Source: Verrucomicrobiota bacterium (GTDB taxonomy: Bacteria; Verrucomicrobiota; Verrucomicrobiia; Limisphaerales; JACRJY01). From it: a stretch of DNA of 33,921 nucleotides. The position numbers were made by a program, and so were the translations under genes. The stretch spans positions 1-33,921 of the forward strand of contig JACRJY010000039.1 of the NCBI GenBank assembly GCA_016235585.1, given 5' to 3'. Below, piece after piece: positions 1-7,311 of this stretch (the stretch's first letter is position 1; every line of letters begins with the position of its first letter). The notes under the pieces are model-generated. The model was given only the letters and a program-made list of their open reading frames with translations, did no database searches and was not told the origin of the DNA.

Positions 1-100
1 CCGGAGGAGCGAGAATTTCCCCGGGGTTGGCTTGCGGAGCTTTGGTTTTTTCATCCCCGACCTTGTGGCCGGGTTCAAAGCCGCAGGCCAACTCTTTTTT
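1..100 (-). other. Open frame fragment running off the left edge
   Basis: On the minus strand a frame different from the helicase is open from a stop just above position 112 to the window edge, reading roughly FREVKKELACGFEPGHKVG and onward through a Pro/Lys-rich stretch. It has no ATG; a TTG at 89-91 could start it. It could be the 5' end of a downstream gene or the displaced C-terminal part of the helicase after a frameshift. I do not recognise the sequence. Confidence 0.2.
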
Positions 101-104
101 TACC

Positions 105-2240
105 TCACGAAACCGTCAACCCTGGGGGACAGCTGTGAAAACCTTTCGTTCGCCCTCGTTCCTGACGCATTTCACGGATGATGTTGTCGAGCACATTGTC
201 CTGTTCCTGCATCGCCTGGAGCACATCCCAAACTTCGTCGAATTCGGATCGCTGGACGGCTTGTTCTACAGTTTCACCAGTCACTCCTTCGACGTAAAGC
301 GGCACGAGGACGTAGCCAACGGTTTTGGTTGACCCTTCAAGTTTTCTCATCGTGCGGCCCACGGCTTGCACGATGTCCACGCGACTCCGGCGTGGTGAGA
401 GAAACGCCACCATGTCCACGGTGGGAACGTCCACGCCTTCGGTCAGACAGCGGGCGTTGGACATGACGGCGCGGGCTGCCGCCCGGAAGTCGCGCATCTC
501 GCGCTCGCGGCGCACGGTCGGCATTGTGCCGTTGACGTGGAAGGTCTGAAATCCGCTCGTAGGAGACGAGGTAACGAGGCTCTGACTGGCTTTGGTCTTT
601 GAAGTGAGACTCCTTACGTCGTCTCCTACATCGGCGAGATGCGTCCCGATTCCCTCGCTGCCGTCACTCACGAACGACGCGGCGGATTTCACGGTGCTGT
701 GGAAGGTGAAGACCTTCGTCACGCCGTATTTCCCGATGGCATCGCGCAACGCAATCTGGTTGGCAACCTGCCGGGCACGCACGGTGTCGCCATTCACCAC
801 CACTTCGCCATGACTCAAAAGTTCATTCGTCACCATTTCGGAAGTGATGACGGAGATGATGACCTTGTAGCCGCAGATGATTCCGCGCCGCGCGGCTTCC
901 GCAAACGTCAGACGAAACGCCTGCGGGCCATAAACCTCCGGGTTGTCCATCGAGAAGACGAGTTGCGCGTCGCCTTCCTTGTCGCGCTTTTGCGGGTTGT
1001 AGTGGCGCGGCGTGGCGGTGAGGAACAGGCGTTTGCGAATGGGCAGGTTGGAGTCTTCGAGAGCAAAGGCGTAGTTGCGGCCTTCGCGTCCAGCGGTCTT
1101 GTGCGCCTCGTCGAACACGGCCAAGTCGAACGCGTGTTTTTTGGAGTGCGGTGACTTGTCACCGCTTTTGGCAGGCGACTTGTCGCCGTCGGGGCGCGGG
1201 CGGCGGACACTGGACGCACCCTGGCCGGACGACAAGTCGTCCGGCGGGGAAAGCGGTGACGAGTCACCGCACTCCAAAGCCGCGCCGACCACCTGTGCCG
1301 ACTGGTAGGTGGAGAAGACGACTTTGACACCGGCAAAAGGAGCATTGAGAAAGTCGCGGACACTGGCGGCATCGGTGGAAACTTGGAAATCGAGGTCGGA
1401 TTGCGACGTGGCAATCGCGTCCAAACCCTCCTTCACCGTCGGGTCGGAGCAGACGCAGAGATACGCCAGACTGGGCAGGCTCGTTTCACGCAGCCACTCG
1501 TGAAGAATTTGCCGCAGGAGGGCGAGCGATGGAACGAGAACCAGAATCCGTGATGCCTGCCTGCGCTCGGCAACCCAGAGCGCGACGAGCGTCTTGCCCG
1601 TGCCGCACGCCATGATGGCGGAAACGCGGTCGTGCGCTTCCAACGCAGGCAGCAATGCGTCCAGTGCTTCGGTCTGGTGCGGTTGCGGCTGCTTCTTGGG
1701 CGCGATGAATGCCGCGTCAGCCAGCCACGCTTCGATGGCGCGAAAGTCATCTGCTGCCAGTCGGTCCAAGTCCGAGCCGCGAATGCAAAAGAAGCCCTGA
1801 CGTTCGTTCAGCACCGACGGCAATTCGTCGCAGTTGGTGAGCAGAACGCGGCTACGGATTTGCGGACTGTCCGCCAGGCCCATGAACGTGGACAATTCGC
1901 GCCAAGTCAGTGCAGGCCGGTTGGTGCGGAACTTCACCTGGTAGGCGTTGAACTTGCCAAGCAGCGTTTGGAACACGCCGTCCACGCCGTAGTCCTGCGC
2001 CGCAAGGCCGAGCTTCTGGAGAATCTGGCTCGGAACAGAAGTCAGCGGCCAGACTGTGGCGGCATCGTGCTTCCGTTGGGTTGCCAGATATGCCTCGGCA
2101 AAGACTTCAATAGCTGCGCCGCGTGACTGCTCATCCGGCAGCGCAGCGATCCGACTTTCCAATTCGGCAAAACCATTCACACCGGCAAACAGATTTTGCC
2201 GGACGAACGACGCTGCCTTCGGATGCTGCGCCTTTGGCAT
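105..2240 (-). CDS. DEAD/DEAH-box helicase with N-terminal Mrr-like nuclease domain, carrying two in-frame repeat insertions
   Basis: This 711-residue protein resembles superfamily 2 helicases of the restriction/defence type. Residues about 15-170 look like an Mrr-like PD-(D/E)XK nuclease (GVDGVF then YQVKF near residues 84-103). The helicase core follows: Walker A ACGTGKT near residue 210, DEAH at about 377, SAT-like TATP, and an arginine-finger motif VI (QAVGRTMRK) near 635. Residues about 321-367, just before the DEAH box, and about 537-560, between motifs IV and V, are encoded by palindromic repeats (see separate entries) and match no helicase motif. The C-terminus stops soon after motif VI with an unusual tail (KGFHSCPPGLTVS). 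Relatives I recall continue further, so it may be truncated. The ATG at 2240 lies 7 nt after a TAAAGT -10-like box, suggesting a leaderless mRNA. Whether the protein is still active is unknown. Confidence 0.8.
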   Translation of the reverse strand: MPKAQHPKAASFVRQNLFAGVNGFAELESRIAALPDEQSRGAAIEVFAEAYLATQRKHDAATVWPLTSVPSQILQKLGLAAQDYGVDGVFQTLLGKFNAYQVKFRTNRPALTWRELSTFMGLADSPQIRSRVLLTNCDELPSVLNERQGFFCIRGSDLDRLAADDFRAIEAWLADAAFIAPKKQPQPHQTEALDALLPALEAHDRVSAIMACGTGKTLVALWVAERRQASRILVLVPSLALLRQILHEWLRETSLPSLAYLCVCSDPTVKEGLDAIATSQSDLDFQVSTDAASVRDFLNAPFAGVKVVFSTYQSAQVVGAALECGDSSPLSPPDDLSSGQGASSVRRPRPDGDKSPAKSGDKSPHSKKHAFDLAVFDEAHKTAGREGRNYAFALEDSNLPIRKRLFLTATPRHYNPQKRDKEGDAQLVFSMDNPEVYGPQAFRLTFAEAARRGIICGYKVIISVITSEMVTNELLSHGEVVVNGDTVRARQVANQIALRDAIGKYGVTKVFTFHSTVKSAASFVSDGSEGIGTHLADVGDDVRSLTSKTKASQSLVTSSPTSGFQTFHVNGTMPTVRREREMRDFRAAARAVMSNARCLTEGVDVPTVDMVAFLSPRRSRVDIVQAVGRTMRKLEGSTKTVGYVLVPLYVEGVTGETVEQAVQRSEFDEVWDVLQAMQEQDNVLDNIIREMRQERGRTKGFHSCPPGLTVS
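559..629. repeat. 71-bp palindromic repeat inside the helicase gene
   Basis: Two 24-nt arms (559-582 and 606-629) are inverted copies with three mismatches; each has GTAGGAGACGA at its outer end. The 23-nt centre is unpaired. The element lies within the helicase reading frame and adds roughly 24 residues rich in Ser, Thr and Lys, without a stop codon. Confidence 0.8.
1140..1278. repeat. 139-bp compound palindromic repeat inside the helicase gene
   Basis: Outer inverted arms begin TTTGGAGTGCGGTGAC at both ends. Inside are four perfect short hairpins, all with the core GAC-nn-GTC: GCGGTGAC/GTCACCGC (1148-1165), GGCGAC/GTCGCC (1174-1187), CCGGACGAC/GTCGTCCGG (1225-1244) and GCGGTGAC/GTCACCGC (1253-1270). 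The stems differ in sequence but remain paired. Read in the helicase frame it encodes about 46 residues with repeated 'GDKSP' phrases and no stop. Confidence 0.85.
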
Positions 2241-2324
2241 GGGCGGAACTTTACCGATTCATGGGTCGATTTGAAAGCTTGCGGACAGCCAGCCTGATTC
2301 TGATTCCTCTCGCCTTTCCACAAT

Positions 2325-3263
2325 TCAACTCAACGCACGGATGGCTCCGTTGAAATCCTCCGGCAGCGGCGCTTGAAAGGTCATTTCCTTGTTCGTCCGC
2401 GGGTGCGTGAAGGCCAGCGTGTGCGCGTGGAGCATCTGGCGCGGCGCGGTGTAGTTCGTCAGCTCGGTGAGCCGCGCGTTGTGCCGCCTGCCGTAGGTCA
2501 GGTCGCCCACGACAGGAAAGCCGAGGTGCTGGAAGTGGACGCGAATCTGGTGCGTGCGGCCCGTGTGCAGCCCGGCCTCGACGAGCGTCGCCTCGCGCAG
2601 CCGCTGCCGCACGCGGTAGCTCGTCCAGGCGTCGCGGCCCGCGTTTTGCGTCACGGCCATGCGCTTGCGATGGCTGGGGTGGCGCGCGATGGCGGCGCGG
2701 ATTTCCCCGCTGGCCTTCGGCACTTCGCCGCAGAGGAGCGCGAGGTAAATTTTCTCCAAATCCCGCTCCGCAAACTGCCGCGCGAGGGCGAGGTGCGTGA
2801 AGTCGTTCTTCGCCACGACGAGGCAGCCGCTCGTGTCCTTGTCGAGCCGGTGGACGATGCCGGGCCGCGCCACGCCGCCGATGCCGCTCAACTGCCCGGC
2901 GCAGTGGTGCAGCAGCGCGTTGACGAGCGTGTGCTCCTCGTGGCCCGCCGCCGGATGCACGACGAGGCCGGGCGGCTTGTTGAGCACGAGCAGGTCGGCG
3001 TCCTCGTGCAAAATCTCCAGCGGGATTTCCTCCGGCAGCGCCTCGGCAGGCCGGGCTTCGGGCCAGTGAACGTCCACCACGTCGCCGGCGCGCGGGCGAT
3101 GCGTGGGTTTTACAATCTCGCTGTTGACGCGGATTTCGCCCTGCTCCAGCAGCCGCTGAATCGCGCCGCGCGAGACCATCGGGTAACGCGCGCACAGAAA
3201 GACATCGAGCCGCTCGTTCGGCAGCGAGCGCTCGACGGTGAATTGTTCGCGGCGGGTGGGCAT
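2325..3263 (-). CDS. rluD: RluD-family 23S rRNA pseudouridine synthase
   Basis: Converts uridines of large-subunit rRNA (U1911/1915/1917 in E. coli RluD) to pseudouridine. An N-terminal S4 RNA-binding domain (about residues 12-60, RLDVFLCARYP...GEIRVN) precedes the catalytic domain, which has the signature HRLDKDTSG with the catalytic Asp at about residue 141, the KPPGLVVHP motif and the C-terminal GRTHQIRVH motif. The 312-residue length fits the family. A longer start, GTG at 3281, exists but lies inside a palindromic repeat (3271-3331), so the ATG at 3263 is preferred. No Shine-Dalgarno site is visible. The specific target within the RluA/RluD family cannot be fixed from sequence alone, so the symbol is tentative. 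Confidence 0.9.
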   Translation of the reverse strand: MPTRREQFTVERSLPNERLDVFLCARYPMVSRGAIQRLLEQGEIRVNSEIVKPTHRPRAGDVVDVHWPEARPAEALPEEIPLEILHEDADLLVLNKPPGLVVHPAAGHEEHTLVNALLHHCAGQLSGIGGVARPGIVHRLDKDTSGCLVVAKNDFTHLALARQFAERDLEKIYLALLCGEVPKASGEIRAAIARHPSHRKRMAVTQNAGRDAWTSYRVRQRLREATLVEAGLHTGRTHQIRVHFQHLGFPVVGDLTYGRRHNARLTELTNYTAPRQMLHAHTLAFTHPRTNKEMTFQAPLPEDFNGAIRALS

Positions 3264-3270
3264 CAGGATT

Positions 3271-3331
3271 GGTAGGGACACGCTGCCGCGTGTCCCAATT
3301 GTTCTGGGACGCGCGGCAGCGCGTCCCTACC
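3271..3331. repeat. 61-bp palindromic repeat upstream of rluD
   Basis: Two 27-nt arms (3271-3297 and 3305-3331) are inverted copies with two mismatches, starting GGTAGGGAC and ending GTCCCA, around a 7-nt loop. It covers the alternative GTG start of the pseudouridine synthase gene. It could fold as a strong hairpin in transcripts coming from lgt. Confidence 0.85.
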
Positions 3332-3334
3332 GGC

Positions 3335-3356
3335 GGCGGGCAGAGGACTGCCCGCC
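3335..3356. terminator. Hairpin downstream of lgt
   Basis: A perfect 8-bp stem GGCGGGCA/TGCCCGCC (3335-3342 and 3349-3356) with loop GAGGAC lies 22 nt beyond the lgt stop codon. No clear T-run follows on the minus strand, so it may be part of another repeat rather than an intrinsic terminator. Confidence 0.4.
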
Positions 3357-3378
3357 CTGCCTGAAAATATCCCGGTTG

Positions 3379-4161
3379 TCATGACGAAGTGGTGTGAGGC
3401 GTGACTTGGCCGGAACGCAGCTTCCAATACAGCACCGCGCCGGCGGCGAAAATTCCCACGCTCACCAGATGCGCTGGCGTGGCCCAGCCGCCGAGATAAC
3501 GCACCGGATAGTCGCCACGAAAAAACTCCACCGCCGAGCGCAGCACCGCGAACGCGAGCAGGTAGAGGGCGAAAATTTGTCCGTCAAACTTCTTGCGCCG
3601 ATGCCGCACGGCGAGCGCGGCGTAGAGAGCGAGGTTCAGCGCCGCCTCGTAGAGTTGCACGGGATGCACCGCCGCGCCGTGCGTGTCGTGATCGGGCGGG
3701 AAGTGGATTGCCCACGGCAGGCTGCACGCGCGGCCGTAGCAGCAGCCGTTCATCAGGCAGCCGATGCGCCCGAAGGCGTGGCCGAGCGCGATGCTGGGCG
3801 CAAGCGCGTCGGCGACCTTCCAGAGCGGAAGTTTCTTCCAGCGCGTGTAGAAGATGCACGCGAGCGACGCGCCGACGAGGCCGCCGTAAAACACCAGCCC
3901 GCCGTGCTGCACCATGAAGATTTCCGTCCACGGCTGCTGGGAGAAAAATTCCCGCCAGTAGGAAACCACGTAGAACGCCCGCGCGCCGACGATGGTGCCG
4001 AGGATGAGCCACGGCCCCATGTCCACAATCCACTCCGCCGCGAGGCCGGCGCGCGCCGCCCGGCGGCTGGCCGTCCACAGCCCCGCGAGGAATCCGGCGG
4101 CGACGAGCACGCCATACCAGTGGAGGCTGAAGCCGCCGAGTTGAAACGCGATTTTTTGCAC
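3379..4161 (-). CDS. lgt: Prolipoprotein diacylglyceryl transferase Lgt
   Basis: Inner-membrane enzyme that moves diacylglyceryl from phosphatidylglycerol to the lipobox cysteine of prolipoproteins, the first step of lipoprotein maturation. Diagnostic motifs are HGGLVFYGGLVGA, the Lgt signature GRIGCLMNGCCYG, HPVQLYE and EFFRGD, with about seven hydrophobic segments over 260 residues, a normal length. An in-frame TTG at 4167 gives two extra residues. I prefer GTG at 4161 because a good promoter (TTGTCA, 17 bp, TAGCCT) ends 8 nt before it, which would put transcription start at or next to the GTG. At least one lipoprotein-like client (the amidohydrolase at 20.1 kb) is in this window. Confidence 0.95.
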   Translation of the reverse strand: MQKIAFQLGGFSLHWYGVLVAAGFLAGLWTASRRAARAGLAAEWIVDMGPWLILGTIVGARAFYVVSYWREFFSQQPWTEIFMVQHGGLVFYGGLVGASLACIFYTRWKKLPLWKVADALAPSIALGHAFGRIGCLMNGCCYGRACSLPWAIHFPPDHDTHGAAVHPVQLYEAALNLALYAALAVRHRRKKFDGQIFALYLLAFAVLRSAVEFFRGDYPVRYLGGWATPAHLVSVGIFAAGAVLYWKLRSGQVTPHTTSS

Positions 4162-4169
4162 CGGCAAGC

Positions 4170-4198
4170 AGGCTATCGCCGCGCCGAGGGGGTGACAA
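4170..4198 (-). promoter_or_regulatory. Sigma-70-type promoter of lgt, probably leaderless
   Basis: On the minus strand a -35 box TTGTCA (4193-4198) and a -10 box TAGCCT (4170-4175) are separated by 17 bp. The GTG start codon begins 8 nt beyond the -10 box, so the transcript would have essentially no 5' leader. Confidence 0.55.
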
Positions 4199-4261
4199 GC
4201 GCATTGCGGGAAACAGCCCGCGCTCGACGCGGTGATGGCGGCCCGTTACAGTCCACCCGCA

Positions 4262-5080
4262 ATGATGCGTTCCGCCATCACCATCTCGCTGGTGCCCGAA
4301 ACGAAGGGCGGGCCGTTCGTCTTTTGGGATGGACTGGCCGACGGCTTCGCCCGCGCGGCGAAGCTCGGCTTCGATGCGGTGGAAATTTTTCCACCCTCTG
4401 CCGAAGACCTCGCCGCGCGCGAAATCAAAAAACTCTGCACCGAGCACAATCTCAAGATTGCCGCCATTGGCACCGGCGCGGGCTGGGTGAAACACAAGCT
4501 GCGCCTCACCGATCCCGACGCCACCGTGCGCCGCCGCGCGCAGGAGTTCATCGCGGCCATCGTGGATTTTGCCGGGAGCTTTGGCGCGCCCGCGATTCTC
4601 GGCTCGATGCAGGGACGCTGGGAAGGCGGCGTGTCGCGCGAGCAGGCCATCGCGTGGCTGGCCGAGGCGCTGGAGCAGCTCGGTCCGCGCGCCCACGCGG
4701 CGGGGGTGCCGTTCCTCTACGAGTTCCTCAATCGCTACGAGACGAACCTCTTCAACAATGTGGCCGGCTCGCTGGAGTTTCTCCAAACCCTCCGCACGCA
4801 GAACGTGAAGCTGCTCGGCGACCTGTTCCACATGAACATCGAGGAGGCCGACATTGCCGCCGCGCTGCGCCTCGCCGGCCCGAAGCTCGGCCACGTCCAT
4901 TTCGCCGACTCCAACCGCCGCGCCGTCGGCCTGGGCCACACGGACATGAAACCCGTGATGGCCGCGCTTCGCGAGATCGGCTACGACGGCTATTTGTCGG
5001 CGGAAGTGCTCGCGCTGCCCGACAGTGAGGCGGCGGCCCGGCAGACGATGGCGAGTTTCCGATCCTTGGTTGCGGGGTGA
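4262..5080 (+). CDS. Hydroxypyruvate isomerase-like TIM-barrel sugar isomerase/epimerase
   Basis: A 272-residue xylose-isomerase-like TIM barrel (AP endonuclease 2 superfamily). It carries family features: LGFDAVEIFPP near the N-terminus, FLYEFLNRYETNLFNN with the metal-binding Glu, LLGDLFHMNIEE with Asp and His, GHVHFADSNRR, and a C-terminal YDGYLSAEV with the last metal-binding Glu. Such proteins interconvert keto/aldo sugars or epimerise sugar acids; the substrate is not evident. There is no signal peptide, so it acts in the cytoplasm. ATGs at 4232, 4262 and 4265 are in frame. 4262 is preferred because it follows a TACAGT box by 9 nt and starts close to the first beta strand. The RbsD/FucU gene downstream fits a carbohydrate role. 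Confidence 0.85.
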   Translation: MMRSAITISLVPETKGGPFVFWDGLADGFARAAKLGFDAVEIFPPSAEDLAAREIKKLCTEHNLKIAAIGTGAGWVKHKLRLTDPDATVRRRAQEFIAAIVDFAGSFGAPAILGSMQGRWEGGVSREQAIAWLAEALEQLGPRAHAAGVPFLYEFLNRYETNLFNNVAGSLEFLQTLRTQNVKLLGDLFHMNIEEADIAAALRLAGPKLGHVHFADSNRRAVGLGHTDMKPVMAALREIGYDGYLSAEVLALPDSEAAARQTMASFRSLVAG

Positions 5081-5087
5081 AGTTTTG

Positions 5088-5182
5088 AGTATTCAGCATT
5101 CAGTTTTCCGTGTTCAGTCTCCTTGACCAGCGCGCTGCAACGCCGACGCGTTCTGAATACTGAAGACTGAACACCGAATACT
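5088..5182. repeat. Degenerate inverted repeat of TTCAG-rich units
   Basis: The left arm begins AGTATTCAGCATTCAG at 5088, and the right arm, read from 5182 backwards, begins AGTATTCGGTGTTCAG. Each arm is about 35 nt and built of short TATTCAG/TGTTCAG units. It fills most of the gap between the isomerase and the RbsD/FucU gene, and its right end supplies the TACTTT box before the next start codon. Confidence 0.6.
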
Positions 5183-5191
5183 TTTCCCGCC

Positions 5192-5638
5192 ATGCTCAAA
5201 CACCAGCTCATCCAGCCCCAGATCAACGAAGTCCTCGCCCGCGCCGGGCATCACGCGAAGATCCTCATCGCGGACGGCAACTATCCCGCCTCGACGAAGA
5301 AGGGGCCGAACGCCGAGGTCGTCTGCCTGAACCTTTCGCCTGGCTGCGTGACAGTTTCGCAGGTGCTCCGCGCCGTCTTGAGCGCCGCGCCGGTGGACTA
5401 CGTGAACACCATGGGCATCCCGGCGGATGATGATTACGCGCGGAAGGGCGAGCCGCCGGTGTGGAAGGAGTTCCGCAAAATCATCAAGGAGGCCGGCCTC
5501 GACACGAAGGTGGAACCCGTCTCGAAGTGGGATTTTTACAAGGCGGTCGAGTCGCCCGACCATGTGCTGACGATTCAGACGGGCGATCAGGCGCTGTGGG
5601 CCAACGTGCTGCTCACGATGGGCTGCCGGACGGCGTGA
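5192..5638 (+). CDS. RbsD/FucU-family sugar mutarotase
   Basis: A 148-residue protein of the RbsD/FucU (D-ribose pyranase/L-fucose mutarotase) fold, which speeds exchange between anomeric or ring forms of free sugars in the cytoplasm. The family hallmark is the N-terminal HAKILIADGNYPAS, where His and Asp belong to the sugar site. The C-terminal ALWANVLLTMGC region is also typical. Length is normal. It follows the TIM-barrel isomerase in the same direction, suggesting a shared sugar pathway, although a repeat and a possible own promoter separate them (TACTTT at 5179-5184, 7 nt before the ATG). Fucose versus ribose specificity cannot be read from the sequence. Confidence 0.85.
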   Translation: MLKHQLIQPQINEVLARAGHHAKILIADGNYPASTKKGPNAEVVCLNLSPGCVTVSQVLRAVLSAAPVDYVNTMGIPADDDYARKGEPPVWKEFRKIIKEAGLDTKVEPVSKWDFYKAVESPDHVLTIQTGDQALWANVLLTMGCRTA

Positions 5639-5650
5639 GCGTCATTGTGT

Positions 5651-5678
5651 TTGATTTCACGCGCGATTTGGCTAGGTT
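5651..5678 (+). promoter_or_regulatory. Candidate promoter before the radical SAM gene
   Basis: TTGATT (5651-5656) and TAGGTT (5673-5678) are 16 bp apart. The same TAGGTT hexamer is the -10 box of the fumarase promoter. Transcription would start about 75 nt before the radical SAM gene and include a 19-codon open frame. Confidence 0.4.
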
Positions 5679-5694
5679 GGCCGCCGGTTCGCCT

Positions 5695-5754
5695 ATGGCA
5701 AACGACATAAACACTTTCATCCGCCGGCTGATTTCGCTGCCGGTTTCGCTTTGA
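5695..5754 (+). CDS. Possible 19-residue leader peptide
   Basis: ATG at 5695 opens a short frame, MANDINTFIRRLISLPVSL, whose stop ends 4 nt before the radical SAM start codon. It is preceded by a candidate promoter. The spacing would allow translational coupling. No SD site is seen and the frame may be chance. Confidence 0.25.
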   Translation: MANDINTFIRRLISLPVSL

Positions 5755-5758
5755 TTTC

Positions 5759-7300
5759 ATGAACCGCCCGCTCGATGTCCTCTTTGTCAACGCCGACTCC
5801 GCCGCCACGGCCTATCAGGAGCTGGCGAAGGATTTTTCCGCCATCGAGCCGCCGACGTGGGCGCTGCTTCTGGCGCAAAGCTGCCGCGCCAAGGGTTTTG
5901 GCGTCGCCCTGCTCGACTGCGGCGCGGAGCGGCTTTCGGAAGAAGCGGCGACCCGGCGCATCGGCGAGGCGAAGGCGCGGCTCGTGTGCTTCGTTGTCTA
6001 TGGACAGAACCCAAACTCCGGCACGACGAACATGATCGGCGCGACGGCGCTGGCGCGGCGCGCGAAGCGGGAGTTTCCGGAAACCGTCACTTGTTTCGTC
6101 GGCTCGCACACGAGCGCGCTGCCGCTGGAAGTGCTCGGCAAGCCGGAAGTGGACTTGGTGCTGTTGAACGAGGGCGTCTATGCGCTGCACAATCTGCTCC
6201 AGACCGATTTGAAGAGCGACCTCGGCAAGGTCAAGGGCCTCGGCCACAAGACCGATGGCGTGCCGCAGCTCAACCCGCCGGAGCGTGTGGTGCCGCATGA
6301 GTTGATGGACAAGGACCTGCCCGGCTACGCGTGGGATCTGCTGCCCTATCGCGAGAAGCCGTTGGATTTGTATCGCGCGCACTTCTGGCACGCGGAGTTC
6401 AACCACAACCTCCGCACGCCCTTCGCGGCCATCTACACCTCGCTCGGCTGCAAGTTCAAGTGCGACTTCTGCATGATCAACATCGTCAACCGCGTGGACA
6501 ACGCGGAGGGCGTGGTCTCGGCCAACTCGCCGAACATGAGGTTCTGGTCGCCGCAGTTCATCCTCGGCGAGTTCGAAAAGCTCGCGGGCTACGGCGTCGA
6601 GACGCTGCGCATCTCGGACGAGATGTTTTTCCTGAACAAGAACTACTACGAGCCGCTGCTCAAGGGCATCATCGAGCGCGGGCTGAAGCTGCGGATGTGG
6701 TCCTACTCGCGCATCGACACGGTGCGGCCGGATTATCTGGAGCTGTTTCAAAAGGCGGGCGTCGGCTGGCTCGCACTGGGCGTCGAGGCCGCCAGCCAGA
6801 CCATCCGGCACGAGGTGTCCAAAGGCTCGTTCAAGGAGGTGAACATCCGCCAGATTGCGAAGACCATCCGCGACAGCGGCATCAACATCATCTCCAACTA
6901 CATCTTCGGCTTCCCCGACGACACGCACGAAACGATGCAGCAGACGCTCGACCTCGCGCTCGAACTGAACACCGAGATGGTGAACATGTATCCCTGCCAG
7001 GCGCTGCCCGGCAGCCCGCTTTACTACACGGCCAAGGCCAACAATTGGGCGCTGCCGGATTCCTACGCCGGCTACGCCTTTCTTTCCTACGAGAGCCAGC
7101 CGATGCCGACGCGGCATTGCACGGCGGCGGAGGTGGTGAAGTTCCGCGATGATGCGTGGCAGAAGTATTTCAAACACGAGCCGTTCCTGGGCCTCGTGGA
7201 GAAAAAATTCGGCAAACCCCAGCGCGCGAACGTCGAGGCCATGGCGAAAATCAAGCTGCGCCGCAAGCTGCTCGGCGACGCGCCCGCCCCCGCCGCGTAA
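5759..7300 (+). CDS. B12-binding-domain radical SAM protein
   Basis: A 513-residue class B radical SAM protein. Residues about 1-145 form the cobalamin-binding Rossmann-like domain (VLFVNADS at the start, LVCFVVYGQNPNSGT, FVGSHTSALP). The radical SAM core follows, with the [4Fe-4S] cluster ligands CxxxCxxC at Cys231, Cys235 and Cys238 (GCKFKCDFC). Later come ISDEMFFLNKNYY, LALGVEAASQ and NIISNYIFGFPDDT, typical of the Elp3/MiaB/NifB-like barrel. Such enzymes do methylations or rearrangements on lipids, cofactors or natural products; no substrate can be assigned. The downstream glycosyltransferase starts 12 nt after the stop with a good SD site, so the two are probably co-transcribed and may act on one glycan or glycolipid. 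Confidence 0.88.
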   Translation: MNRPLDVLFVNADSAATAYQELAKDFSAIEPPTWALLLAQSCRAKGFGVALLDCGAERLSEEAATRRIGEAKARLVCFVVYGQNPNSGTTNMIGATALARRAKREFPETVTCFVGSHTSALPLEVLGKPEVDLVLLNEGVYALHNLLQTDLKSDLGKVKGLGHKTDGVPQLNPPERVVPHELMDKDLPGYAWDLLPYREKPLDLYRAHFWHAEFNHNLRTPFAAIYTSLGCKFKCDFCMINIVNRVDNAEGVVSANSPNMRFWSPQFILGEFEKLAGYGVETLRISDEMFFLNKNYYEPLLKGIIERGLKLRMWSYSRIDTVRPDYLELFQKAGVGWLALGVEAASQTIRHEVSKGSFKEVNIRQIAKTIRDSGINIISNYIFGFPDDTHETMQQTLDLALELNTEMVNMYPCQALPGSPLYYTAKANNWALPDSYAGYAFLSYESQPMPTRHCTAAEVVKFRDDAWQKYFKHEPFLGLVEKKFGKPQRANVEAMAKIKLRRKLLGDAPAPAA

Positions 7301-7304
7301 GGAG
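7299..7304 (+). promoter_or_regulatory. Strong Shine-Dalgarno site for the glycosyltransferase
   Basis: AAGGAG lies 7 nt before the ATG at 7312 and overlaps the radical SAM stop codon (TAA, 7298-7300). It decides the start over an in-frame ATG at 7156 that lies inside the upstream gene. Confidence 0.75.
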
Positions 7305-7311
7305 ACGCTCC

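Noticed and set aside
2373..3275. Long plus-strand frame opposite rluD
   Set aside because: Arg/Val-rich translation typical of the antisense of a GC-rich gene; the minus strand has a clear pseudouridine synthase.
3394..5028. 544-residue plus-strand frame across lgt and the isomerase
   Set aside because: Antisense and out-of-frame to two recognised genes, with biased Arg/Ala composition and no motif.
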